NCBI GenBank assembly: GCA_022496185.1 | Contig: WTXG01000487.1 | Coordinates: 1 to 18,984 of the forward strand | Direction: 5' to 3' | DNA from: Multifurca ochricompacta | Taxonomy: Eukaryota > Basidiomycota > Agaricomycetes > Russulales > Russulaceae | DNA: 18,984 nucleotides | Shown here: in pieces, positions 9,226-18,809 of the stretch | Position numbering within the stretch: position 1 is the first letter of the stretch | Layout of the letters: each line of letters begins with the position of its first letter | The notes under the pieces: generated by a model | Told to the model about the DNA's origin: nothing | What the model saw: only the letters and a program-made list of their open reading frames with translations | Database searches by the model: none | Position numbers and translations under genes: made by a program

Positions 9226-9874
9226 CTAATGGGCATGGACGTGCTTCATATTATGGAGCTCCTGAGGCCAAAAATTAATTTCCGACTCGGGGTCGAGAAT
9301 CTGGAGTCCCTCTCATTTTTGACGTCGTGCTTACTTACTCATGTTCATGTACGCGGCCGTAAAATCGACCCCGACATGGTTTTAAACTGCTATGTTATCG
9401 CGCACGGTAGGTAATCTACTCTCCACTCCAAGGGAAATTGCGCATTACGTGTCTAGTTTGCGAGCTCAAGCAGGAGCCTTAATGCAAAAAATAAATAAAA
9501 TAAAAGTAATTTCGATAGATGTAATGTAGGAAGGTAGGTAGGTATTCATCTGTGACGCTACCTCTGCCCTCTCCTTGAATATGCGCTTCCTTTCCTTCTC
9601 GATAATGTACCTTCACAACCTAGGATTCTATCTCTGCTGGTTGATAAAGGCAGGGTCATTGTGCACATAGTGCTGATCATGACCTATCCTTCGCTTCCCG
9701 GTGCACACACGAGCATCTTAGCGTTAGCTTCGTCGTGCGTCTGTGTGTTGTCGCCCAAGGAGAAACCTCAGCGCCGGTTCAAGAAAGGCCCAATCGACTG
9801 CCGTCATAAATCAAAATCTTTCTCAATTGTCACGTTGGGATTCCGTAGGTTGGCCCTTGGGTGTGTGTTGGCAC
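9226..9874. other. Intergenic between convergent genes
   Basis: The 3' flank of the glyoxalase-like gene meets the 3' end of a minus-strand gene fragment. An AT-rich stretch near 9486-9506 and a GGTA repeat around 9534-9545 are the only notable features. No supported gene. Confidence 0.45.
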
Positions 9875-10604
9875 TTAAAATTTGAGCACGTGTAACCTGT
9901 TCGTCTCGTCATTTGATAGCTGCATTTCATAGAGGAAGGCCAGTAAGGAATCAAGACCCGCCATAAAAATAAAAATAAAAAAAAAATAAACGCCGACGTA
10001 CCTCAAGAACGACTAACGCATCACCGCACATAGCAAACCTGAGCCCTACCGGGTCGGCATCGCGGATCTCTCGCGGGAGGAAAGCCCCCAAACAGAGACC
10101 GTGCTGAAACCCATTCTCATAGGCCCATAGCTCGACGGTCAGCAGACTGTCCTCAGCGCTAGGGTGGAAAAGGCACGCTCGATGGTAGGTACGCGTCGGT
10201 GTCGTGCGCGCCCATAGAGGACTAGCGAGAGTCTGGGAGCGCTAGGACGCGTTCGTTGCGGCTGCCAGAGTTGGGAAGGGTTTCGAAAACGACAAAACGT
10301 GCAAGACGCCTGTGTCTGGTGTGCCGCATGGTGCAAGATATTATTGAAAAAGACGATGTGCGAGTCGTCGAAGATGATGATGCCGTCCGTGGACTCCTTG
10401 TTCGATTGATGGGTGAAGACTGGGTTATACTTGTCCTGAAGAGGCTTTCACTAGTGTGGGCAGCAGCATCCATGTCTGGGACGTTTCACGAATTAGGACA
10501 ATATTGCCATCACCACCATCACTACCACCACCCACCATCACCATCTGTCCAATTTCGGAGGGAATGAGACGCACCTCGACACCTTTCGTTCACATATACA
10601 CACT
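9875..10604 (-). pseudogene. Unidentified minus-strand gene remnant or short gene, 3' end clear
   Basis: The last two exons are well formed. On the minus strand, 10221 to 10002 reads 73 codons, including LLTVELWAYENGFQ and DADPVGLRFAMCGDALVVLE. A GTACGT donor and an ATGCAG acceptor bound an 82-bp intron (9920-10001). The final exon (9919 to 9875) encodes LSNDETNRLHVLKF then TAA. Upstream, protein-like stretches appear in successive frames: VEVRLIPSEIGQ near 10590, YNPVFTHQSNKESTDGIIIF near 10420, and RFVVFETLPNSG near 10280. They cannot be joined with strong splice sites, only with a weak GTGGGT donor and a weak GTTTTG donor. No in-frame ATG was found at the 5' end. The style of the C-terminus recalls basidiomycete F-box/propeller proteins, but I do not recognise the family. 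It may be a decayed gene or a real one whose exons I have misjudged. Confidence 0.42.
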
Positions 10605-10916
10605 TTTAATTTTGATTTTGTGAGTTTTACTAGAAGCTGAACACTCAATGGACAAAGAGTAAGAAAATAGACCGAAAGGGCGAGTGACCGGTGGCTGGTC
10701 GCTGCCCTATGTTAACACGAGGCTAGAAATTCATCCATGGTACAGGATTTTGCCCATCCAAAGTAACGTAGAGGTCTCAAATTTCACTATTAGACGTTTT
10801 TTCTGTTTAGCTATGCCACATTGTTCCGAAAGAAAAACATTGCCACGACAAGAGTGTGTCGGCGATTACAAGAACCGAAAACATCGAAGCATCATCACCA
10901 CCGCGCCCGTAATTGC
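10605..10916. other. 3' flank of CPA1
   Basis: About 310 bp between the CPA1 stop and the minus-strand remnant. The frames crossing it are not protein-like. It should include the 3' untranslated region and polyadenylation region of CPA1 and any promoter of the downstream minus-strand gene. Confidence 0.4.
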
Positions 10917-12417
10917 TCAAGCAGCGACGGCAATTCGCTTAGGCGCCTTTCCGATACGCCCTTTTTGTCGGATCGTGTTGGTGATGTCATTGGGAAACCT
11001 CGTTTTGAGTTTGTCTGCTCGGCATTTAGCAATAAAGTCTGTGAACATCTACACATACATGTTAGAGAGAAACCATATCAAAGAGAAGTAAAACAAATGA
11101 GTTACCCCGATAGTGTCGAGCGGTCCGCCAGCGCTCTCCGGATGAAACTGTACGCCCCATACATGCCGACCTGAATCTGGTGTTGATTTGATACCTTCCA
11201 CAGACGAATCATTGCAGTTGATGAAGAACGGCTCCCAACCCTCCGGGAATGGGTCCTGAAGCCGAAGGGCATATTGATGATTTTGGCTAAGGTGCATCGC
11301 GTTAGTTCCCACAAAGGAGATGGACAGATTAAAACGGCGAGTGGACAAACCTAGTTACGTAAACCCTGCCTGCCTGGATGGACCCGGATGATGCGAGTGC
11401 CAACACCGGTTGGTTATGTCCACGATTCCCAAACGTCATGCGGTACGCATCGAGCCCTGCAGCCATACCGATGATTTGATGACCCATGCAGATCCCAAAA
11501 ATAGGCTTGTGCCATTCCTCCATCGTGGTGCGCAGTTTGTGCGCTGCGGCCCAGCACTGCTGGGGGTCGCCGGGTCCATTGGATAAAAAGAGACCATCGA
11601 ATCCGTTGCGGATCGCATTAAAGTCATAATCCCACGGCAGGACAGTGACTGCTGCGCCGCGCCGCACGAGCGCGCGGAGGATGTTGGCCTTGGCACCAAA
11701 GTCGAGCACGGCGATCTTAACATCGCCCGCCGGGTTGAGCACGTATGGCTCCTTCGTGGAGATCTGATCGACGAGGTTCTCCTTGCTCGGATCCCAGTAT
11801 TCGCCCTCCGAGGGTGGCGGCAGGGTGGTGTCGGTGCCTACGGCGAGACGGCCGAGCGTGGTGCCTTGATCACGGAGCAGACGGGTGATCGCCCGCGTGT
11901 CGACGCCCGTGACGCCAGGAACGTTGTAGCGCGAGCACCAGGCATGGAGCGATTCGATCGCCGTGTAGTGTGAAAATTTTTCGGCCACGTCGGCTACGAC
12001 AACTGCGGCACATTGTATGCCGGAGGATTCCAGCACGACGCCGACGTCACGCGAATCGCGAGGGGCAATGTTGTGCGGAACGCCATAATTTCCGATGAGT
12101 GGAGTGGTAAAGACGAGTATCTGACCACGATAAGAGGGGTCCGTCATGGACTCGGTGTCTGATACCGCATGAGAATTGTGATCATAACATTAACGGTGTT
12201 TGAGTGAAAAAAATAAAATAAAGGTGGACATACATGAGGTGATAGAGGTGGAAAAGACAGTTTCACCATAAATACTACGGTGTGCGCCAAATGAGCGACC
12301 AGTGAACGACTGGCCTGTTTTGAGGTGGAGGACAGCCGGAATAGGCGCAGGCGAACCAGCATGGGTTGCGAAGCCACGATATAGGCGAGAAATGCGGAAG
12401 ATTGGGCGGGTGATCAT
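10917..12417 (-). CDS. CPA1: Carbamoyl-phosphate synthase, arginine-specific, small (glutaminase) subunit, 434 aa
   Basis: The subunit hydrolyses glutamine and passes ammonia to the large subunit, which makes carbamoyl phosphate for arginine synthesis. Exons on the minus strand are 12417-12234, 12158-11351, 11286-11106 and 11048-10917. The introns are 75, 64 and 57 bp, and all joins keep frame. The first 20 or so residues (MITRPIFRISRLYRGFATHA) are basic and hydroxylated with no acidic residue, a mitochondrial targeting type. The N-terminal CPSase domain includes SIYGETVFSTSITSYTESMTDPSYRG. The class I amidotransferase domain has SNGPGDP (254-260), the nucleophile C285 in GICMGHQ, and H379 and E381 in GVQFHPES, so the catalytic triad is complete. 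The length is close to that of other fungal small subunits (about 410-450 aa). The leader contains a short upstream ORF, so translational control by arginine is likely. Confidence 0.95.
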
Positions 12418-12442
12418 TCTAGGTCAGTTGTATTTGATCGCT

Positions 12443-12578
12443 TCAATAGACTGGGAGAGAAAAGACGAGGTCGGCGAGATAGCTGTGTGTTGTTGAAGTG
12501 TATAAGAAATAGATAAAAAAAACGTGTATGGAGGAAAAGTTGTACATACTCGTCACGAGTGAGCTTGTCGTAAGTCAT
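12443..12578 (-). promoter_or_regulatory. Upstream ORF in the CPA1 leader, arginine attenuator peptide-like, split by an intron
   Basis: The first AUG after the putative TATA box is at 12578-12576. Exon parts 12578-12550 and 12482-12443 flank a 67-bp intron (12549-12483) with donor GTATGT and acceptor CACAG. The spliced frame encodes 22 residues, containing LTRDDYLADL at positions 6-15, and stops at TGA 12445-12443. The stop is 25 nt before the CPA1 start. The fungal arginine attenuator peptide is about 24 residues with a TSQDYLSDHLW core. T7, D10, Y11, L12 and D14 match that core with identical spacing, including the aspartate known to be essential in Neurospora. The rest, including the tryptophan, is not conserved. 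The peptide assignment is inference from position, size and this core. Arginine-dependent ribosome stalling is the expected role. Confidence 0.72.
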
Positions 12579-12679
12579 ATACAAGCGGGTTGCAGTCAGT
12601 CAGAAATCACCGAACTGAACGTTGCAAGATGAGGATGAGCTACTTCAAGGTTGAAGCGAAGATTAAAGGGTTAAAAGGG

Positions 12680-12686
12680 TTTTATA
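12680..12686 (-). promoter_or_regulatory. TATA box of CPA1
   Basis: On the minus strand the sequence reads TATAAAA, about 100 bp upstream of the first AUG of the leader (12578). No other AUG lies between it and the upstream ORF. The initiation point itself is not known. Confidence 0.55.
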
Positions 12687-14635
12687 ACTCTCAATGTCTT
12701 TTCCCACGCTCAGGCTAAAGGTTGTTGTAGGGCGTAGGGGGTCTTAACTTAAGAATTTATATTGCTTGCTCCTCTATTGCGCAGGTGACAGAGATGTCGG
12801 AGGAGGGGTGCGTAGCGCAGACCAAGAACCAATTAATAACCACCACTCTTCTTCTCCATCTCCATCCATGGCTCCTACTTTCCCTCCGCTTCTCCGTGTC
12901 CCCCCCGCGCGCGCTTCATAGAACTTTACACGGTCAGCAGCAGGCCACTCAATCACTGCTACCAATTACCATCAGGAAGGCATTGGCATTGGGCGCGCAC
13001 GATACACTGGACCATCTGGTCAAAGTTGTTATATCTCTGGAGCTGGAATCTCGACGAATAACGGCGATGCCATCTCTCTCTTCTTATCATTGCATGAACA
13101 TGAACGCAACCGTGACTCTCCCCCTCTCTGTAGAAACCGGTTCGCGGGGAATCGTAGGGCTTCAAGTTGAAAGCAAGAAATCGAACGTTCGTGAGGTGAC
13201 CAAACCCGGTCGCAGCTTCAAGAGATTCCCCCATAAAGGAATCCTGGAAGACGCTTGCTTTTTTGTTGCTGCTGCTGCGGATTCTCTGAATACCACTTGC
13301 CACCTTGTTTTGTTCTTTTTGCAGGCCATCACTGTCATCGTTGTGCTCGCGTTTTGAGTTATATTTGTCATCGAGAGACTTTGAACTTGGCCGCCTCTAA
13401 CTCGTCAGTTGATGACCGCGAAAGTAGGCTTCGTCCTCGATCGGTCAACTTAAATACCCTGATCCTATCGAATACGAATCGGCTTGGGCTGAGATAAACA
13501 AACCGTATTCCTGAGTAATCAGAGTCGCGATAGGCGTAGATAGGCAATGAGGGCAATTGGCTCGGATTGATCCTCTTGCGGTATGTTCCTTGGCCGAGCA
13601 AATGTTAAAGTGCCTCCGAAAAAGCGTACCCACATACGAGTCCGACATGATCTCGAGCACGGCGATTCCTAAAACGAGAGGGAAAAGTCGCTCATAGGGG
13701 TGTCCTTGAAGCATCCTCATTGCTTGCTGACCTGCACAAAGAGGGCGGACGGAGGTCATACGGTACAGCCGCAAGATGATATCAGACAATTAAGATCAGC
13801 CTTTGAAAAACAGAAAAACAGACCAAACCCGCGCTACCGCAAAACACGCCCCTTTCGCTAAGATAACGACGACCTCCCTCAGGGATCTGGGAATGTCTCG
13901 TCGGAGTTAGTCACATTAGTATCACAGCCGCTACATTTGAACGTGTGCGTCAAATTTTTTTCAAAACAAGTGGTTCGTGAATTCCCTGAAGAAAAACTTG
14001 GGCACTGGATTGGATTTGGCATGTTCCTTGACTTGATTTGACTGGTTCTTCTTGCTCTACAAGGAGCGTGGTTGGGGGGCAGGGGGGAGGATGATTTGGT
14101 AGTGATGTGGAAGGGTAGTACGAGACGCATAAACCCCCTACAGGACAAGCGCGCCATTTGGCTTTCGTTGGGGACTCGCCTGTGTAAGGTATTTGTATTT
14201 TGTGAATGGACCTGCTTCAAAGGGTAGAATTTCATTCCGTAAGTACCCTACCAATTGTATCGGATTGTGTTTTTAGCAATTTCTTGAAACCGTGAAGTGG
14301 TCCAGTCCATCCGTTCGCTTAAAGGCCTAGGTCGAATCAGTTGTGGGTAGACTTAGACCAGAGTAGACCAAGGTCATTGATATAGAAAGATGATGGAGGG
14401 AGTACCTACAAACATACACCAACCCACTTACACTCCACGCTGCGGAATGGCAGTGATGGTGGTCGCTCAGCAATTGGGACCCCCATCAAGTTGGGCGCTG
14501 CTTACTGAAAATTCCGACAGAACGGAATGAATAGGATACGTGCGCGATTCGGGACTCAATGGAAATAATGCTGACACCGCCCATCACAAGAAAGATGAGT
14601 TGCTGCTGTGCTGACTGAACGTCGTACATTTATAT

Positions 14636-14667
14636 TGTTGTTGTTGTTGTTGTTGTCGTTGTTGTTG
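14636..14667 (+). repeat. (TTG)n microsatellite
   Basis: About nine TTG units with one TCG interruption, in non-coding sequence about 370 bp upstream of the b561 gene. Confidence 0.8.
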
Positions 14668-14810
14668 GCAAAGATGAGCGTGGCACAGCAATTTCAGAAG
14701 GCGCACGGTCACTGGCCAATCAATTAGCCATGTCGAATGACCATGGGACCATGGGAACCAAAAGATAAATGATTTGATTTCAATTGGTTTGCTCTTTTAT
14801 TCTATTATTC

Positions 14811-14816
14811 TATATA
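14811..14816 (+). promoter_or_regulatory. Possible TATA element of the b561 gene
   Basis: TATATA lies about 225 bp before the ATG at 15040 and is followed by a long C/T-rich stretch. The distance would imply a leader of about 190 nt. The assignment rests on consensus and position only. Confidence 0.3.
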
Positions 14817-15039
14817 CCCACCTCCATCTCTTAAACCTCTCAAGCGCCACGTAAACCCTCTTCTGATTTCGACTCGGCACGGCACATTTAATACGCTGCC
14901 GTCGTTACAAAGACATCTTTTCCCCCTTCCTTCCCTTCATTTACTCCCCCCTTCCACTTTTTGCTCTTCCCATTCTCATTCCCCACACAAAGCGATAGAG
15001 GTTCCCTGTGATTGATTTAAATCAAGTTCATTAGACCTC

Positions 15040-16013
15040 ATGTCGTCCCCCTCGGATTTCTCTAATCTGCCACTGGATGAGTACGAGAAGAGAGTGAGGA
15101 ATCATGGTCTGCTTGCAGCCATCGCATTCCTGGTCCTGATGCCAATTGGTGTTTTCATTCCCCGATACCTACGTACTTTCACCAACCGGTGAGTTGCTCG
15201 AACCACACATTAACAACGACTACGATAACGATAACTGATTCGTGCTTTTTTTTGCCTTTTTGCCCCCTTTGCTCGCAGATGGTGGTGGTCACACTGGATG
15301 GTCAACTTCCTTATCTCTGGCCCGGTCGTCTTTGCAGCGTGGGCCATGGCCGGACGAGCTAATAACCTCTCCCAAGCGCCGCTGGATGGCCACAAGGTAC
15401 GGCCCCCCTCCCCCCCTCCACCCTGTCATTTTTTTCCCATGCCCTGACTCCGTCCTCTGTCTTCTGGATATGTCCGCTCCCGCTCGCGTTTCCCCCCTTC
15501 GCGCGTTCGACGAACAGAAACTCGGTTATGCCATTTTTAGTCTGTACATCGTGCAGTCCATGCTCGGACTCTTCATCCACTTTGTTCGCATCCCCTTCCT
15601 TTTCGTCGGCCACCGACCACCACAGAATTATATCCACGCACTCCTTGGCCTGACAATCCTCGCAATGGCCAATTATCAGGTTCGATTCCCCCTTCATCTC
15701 TCTCATTCAACTTGAGTGTTTATGTTTTTTTTTAAATATAGGTCCACAATGGCATTTACACCGAGTGGCCGCTCATGACCGGTAACGTTCATCCAGTCAA
15801 AGAAGCTGGGAAGCATGCTTGGTTGGCGCTTGTCATTGTAAGTAGGGATAATTATAGACGCGCTGCTTCCCCTACAGAACGAAGTACTGAATTTCATCTC
15901 ATGATCAACAGATCTTCTGGACCCTGTACGCCATCGGATTGGCCTTTTTGCCTCGCCAATACAGGCAGGAGCGTGAAGGGAGGTTGCTTAAACAAGATAA
16001 GGAAGCCTTGTAA
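15040..16013 (+). CDS. Cytochrome b561-domain membrane protein, 208 aa, five exons
   Basis: Exons are 15040-15188, 15279-15396, 15518-15679, 15742-15837 and 15912-16013, with introns of 90, 121, 62 and 74 bp. Five hydrophobic segments are seen at about residues 23-44, 52-75, 91-112, 127-148 and 170-192. Histidines at the usual b561 ligand positions are H22 (in NHG), H55 (WWWSHW), H88 (DGHKKLG) and H129 (NYIHALLG), so two haems could be bound. The HKKLGYAIF...Q spacing and ANYQVHNGIY are typical of the fungal CBD9/FRRS1-like b561 group. Such proteins move electrons across membranes, often for ferric or monooxygenase reduction. Here no DOMON domain and no signal peptide precede the domain, so it is a stand-alone b561 core, and its partner and membrane are unknown. 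The C-terminus is short, basic and charged. Confidence 0.88.
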
Positions 16014-16299
16014 AATCTTTGCAATACACGTAGCAGCGGTCTGGGTTAGGATGGTTTTGATGATATCATGGTATTCCGATATTCCCTTAAATATTATACA
16101 AAGGACGATAGTCGTCTGTCTTTTTTGGAACGGATGTTGTGCTGTATTTAACAAAGTTGTCGATTCGAATCTCACCAACTCGCGCCTCACTCACATGGCA
16201 GGCACCTCCTGAGAGCGAACCTCTGGGGGCCGCGGCATCTCCGTATGACATAACCAAATACCTCCTTCATCCTTTTCTTCGCTCGCCAGCTAAAAAGAA

Positions 16300-18255
16300 A
16301 TGAGCTTTTGGGATACCTCGTTTACCAGTGCGATTCAAGGGAATTCAACACCACCACCACCACAGACTCAGGCGGTGGCGGGTTCACAATCACAACCACC
16401 CACTTTGAACGAGGAGGTCACTGAAGTCATAGGACAACTCGGACGGTTTTGGGGAGGATTCAGAAAACAGGTAAGCCACTGCGCCGCCGCACTTTCGACG
16501 GGGCGTACAAATTTTTTGTTTTTGTTTTTTGTGCTAACTAATAATAATACTTTCTGTCTCTCTGTCTGTGTTCTTTCTTATCTTCTCGTTTATTTTTAAA
16601 AAAAAAAAAAAAAAAAAGAGCCAGAGTGCTATACAAACCGCACGCAAGGATCTGGGAGATTACGTTTCGCAGGCGCAGAAGGAACTTAACAAACAATTTG
16701 CCACTCTTTCTAACACATCCCCTCCTCCAATTTCAACTTCAGATACTGGTACTACTGCTGATACTGATGCTGATGTCGATGTCGTTACCGATGTCGATGT
16801 CGATGAAGCATTGACACCCGTCGCCTCGTCTTCCTCTCGGGATTTAAACGATTCTATTAGGTCCGATGGCGAAGGGAGTAACAACAACTCAGCTTCCTCA
16901 TCTATCTCCACCCTTCCTGACCCATCATCATCATCACCATCATCATCATCCGAAAGACATGAACATCAACAAGCTCAATCACCAACAACGCTTTTCACAC
17001 GTCTACAATCTTCACTCCCACCTGATCTCCTCACCACCCTTCGCGATACGATACCCGACAGCGTAAGACACGCACAGAGTCGTACAGAACTCACTCAAGT
17101 CGCTCAAGCCCGCATGCAAGATGCCGCAGCCCGCGGCGAAGAATTACTACGTGGTGCGAGCGTCTTCCTACGAGATGTAGTACGCGTCGTCCCGCCCGAG
17201 CAGGTCACCTCTCCCTCTACCACCACCACTACCACCACCACCACCACCACTACTTCCTCCTTCTCCACATCATCCACTCCCATCCCACCCTCCGCACAAA
17301 CGCCAACCGCGCATGAAGGCGCCATGACCCCACGCGCAGAATCAGTCGTCCCATCGTCGGTCATTATCGCCGTCACACCGGCAACGCGCCGAGATGCACT
17401 GTTACGCGCGCTACGTGCAAATCCTGAAATTTTACGTGTTGACCCTGTGAAGGAGGAGCGCTCGGCAGCGCTCTTTGGTTCTTGGATGGGGAGGGAAGTG
17501 GAGGTGGAGGTGGTGCGGGACGAAGCACAGCGCGAGGCAGAGTTGATTGCTGATGATGAAGTACTACGGAGTACGCATTCGACTTTGGGTGAGTCCTTTT
17601 TTTATCCTTTTTTTTTTTGGGGGGGGGGGATTACAGGGGTTGGGAGGGGTGGTGTCTTTGCTTGGTTGTGTGTGTGCGCGCATGTGCTGATGCTTAACAT
17701 TACAGTACCAGGGGAACTCCCCGAGGACGAGTTTTGGATGCGTTATTTCTTCCGCGTACACCAAATAAACCAGGAAGAAGAGCGGCGTAAAGCCGTACTT
17801 GAAGGTATGTGTGTGTCTGTTGTAGCTTCAAAAACCTTCGCCCACTTTTTTTTTTTTTTTCGGTCCCACAATTGTGAATGATTTTTGATATGCTATTTTA
17901 CTAAGGCCCCACTGAACAAGAAGACGATTTCAGTTGGGAAGATGAGGAGGCAGAAGGGGATGCGGCGCCGAAAGAAGAAGGGGAGTTGTCGTCGTCGCCA
18001 TCATCTCCATTGGTTGCACCACCTCCCGCTCTAGATCGAGGTAGACTGACCGCTACGGCGACTTTCGCGTCCGGAACTACGAGTCCGGAGCGCAGCGAGG
18101 ACAGTTTTGACTTTGTCTCTTCGGGTCGCACGAGTGCGACGGGCGACGCTAGCGCTGCTCGGACCAAGACGAAGGAGATACCGGATGAGGAGGACGATGA
18201 AGATGAGGAGGATGAAGAGGATGGGGATGGGGAGGCCGAAGGACGACGACGATGA
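16300..18255 (+). CDS. BSD-domain protein, 529 aa as read, four exons
   Basis: Exons are 16300-16470, 16619-17588, 17706-17804 and 17906-18255. The introns are 148, 117 and 101 bp with GTAAGC, GTGAGT and GTATGT donors. The N-terminus (MSFWDTSF, then VIGQLGRFWGGFRKQ) leads into a helical region (ARKDLGDYVSQAQKEL). A long low-complexity region follows with Asp, Ser and Thr runs, including T12 near 17217-17252. The BSD domain spans roughly residues 335-414, with the hallmark LPEDEFWMRYFF (385-396) and HQINQEEERR. BSD domains occur in TFIIH p62, synapse-associated and Dos2-like proteins. This one resembles the fungal Dos2-like type, whose role is unclear. The tail is highly acidic. The frame as given ends in EAEGRRR and TGA at 18253. 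One nucleotide of slippage just before it would extend the acidic tail to SDWE and TGA at 18296-18298, so the annotated end may be wrong. Confidence 0.85.
16598..16617 (+). repeat. A20 homopolymer at an intron 3' splice site
   Basis: Twenty A residues directly precede the G of the AAG acceptor of the first BSD-gene intron. The tract occupies the place where a polypyrimidine tract is normally closest to the acceptor. Confidence 0.85.
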
Positions 18256-18714
18256 AGATGAAGATGAAGACGACAGCGAAGGAAGTGATTGGGAGTGATT
18301 GACCATTACTCTTTTTTTTCATGTATTTGTGATCCTCTTGCTTGAGATAATGATGTAACTGTCTTATCTGAATGGATGTTGTGTTGGACCTTTGCTACTT
18401 GTTACCCCATTTGCATGACCATAATAGAAAAATAAAAAATAAAAATAAATAAATCGAATAAAATCAACCAACCAGTTATGTTTTTTTTCTGTTTTATTAT
18501 TTATTTATTCATTTATTTATCTAATGTCTTTGGGAGTGAGGCGCGTCATCATCTCGTGTCGGTAAAAGGCGATTTAATAATACCGTTCTCCCCAAAAAAA
18601 ATTGATGATCATAACGGAACGGGAAATCCGCTGCTTTCCTCCGCCCTACCCCGCCCCGCCCCCTCTTAGTCTTGTCTCTTCCTTCTAGTTATCTTGGCTA
18701 GCCTAAGGATTAGC

Positions 18715-18772
18715 CTCCTTCCTTGCCCTTGCCCTTGCCCTTGCCCTGTCCTGCCCTGTCCTGCCCTGTCCT
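18715..18772 (+). repeat. Two adjoining tandem repeats, (CCCTTG)n then (CCCTGTCCTG)n
   Basis: About four CCCTTG units are followed directly by about two and a half CCCTGTCCTG units. The second unit could be a derivative of the first, extended by slippage. Non-coding. Confidence 0.8.
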
Positions 18773-18809
18773 ATCCAAGGTAAGAGTCCGACTCGGGTTC
18801 GACGAAATT

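Larger units (their letters stand above)
12690..15039. other. 2.3-kb interval without a secure gene
   Basis: Several open frames are present but none is convincing. On the plus strand a frame from ATG 12868 reads MAPTFPPLLRVPPARAS, meets a TAG at 12919, and then stays open to a stop near 13168. On the minus strand a 114-codon frame at 13445-13789 contains GHPYERLFPLVLGIAVLEIM and NCPHCLSTPIATLIT, which look somewhat protein-like, but no family is recognised and no splice partners are evident. A separate minus-strand frame ends at 13368 with SSTDELEAAKFKVSR. These may be eroded gene pieces. The right part contains a (TTG)n repeat and a pyrimidine-rich leader region (about 14920-14990) before the b561 gene. 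Confidence 0.4.

Noticed and set aside
12483..12545. Alternative upstream-ORF intron using donor GTACAA
   Set aside because: This donor fits the consensus less well than the overlapping GTATGT at 12549, and it yields a longer, arginine-rich peptide without the D-Y-L-x-D core.
12785..13357. 190-codon plus-strand open frame with hydrophobic stretches
   Set aside because: Its composition is that of translated low-complexity CT-rich DNA, there is no recognisable domain, and another frame in the same stretch is equally open.
16140..16180. GATTCGAATC resembling a tRNA T-loop
   Set aside because: No flanking T-stem, anticodon arm or acceptor stem could be formed on either strand. It is a chance palindrome.
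16568..16618. Upstream extension of the BSD frame beginning with a lysine run
   Set aside because: The lysines come from the A20 tract inside an intron. The true first exon with MSFWDTSF and a GTAAGC donor lies upstream and joins in frame.
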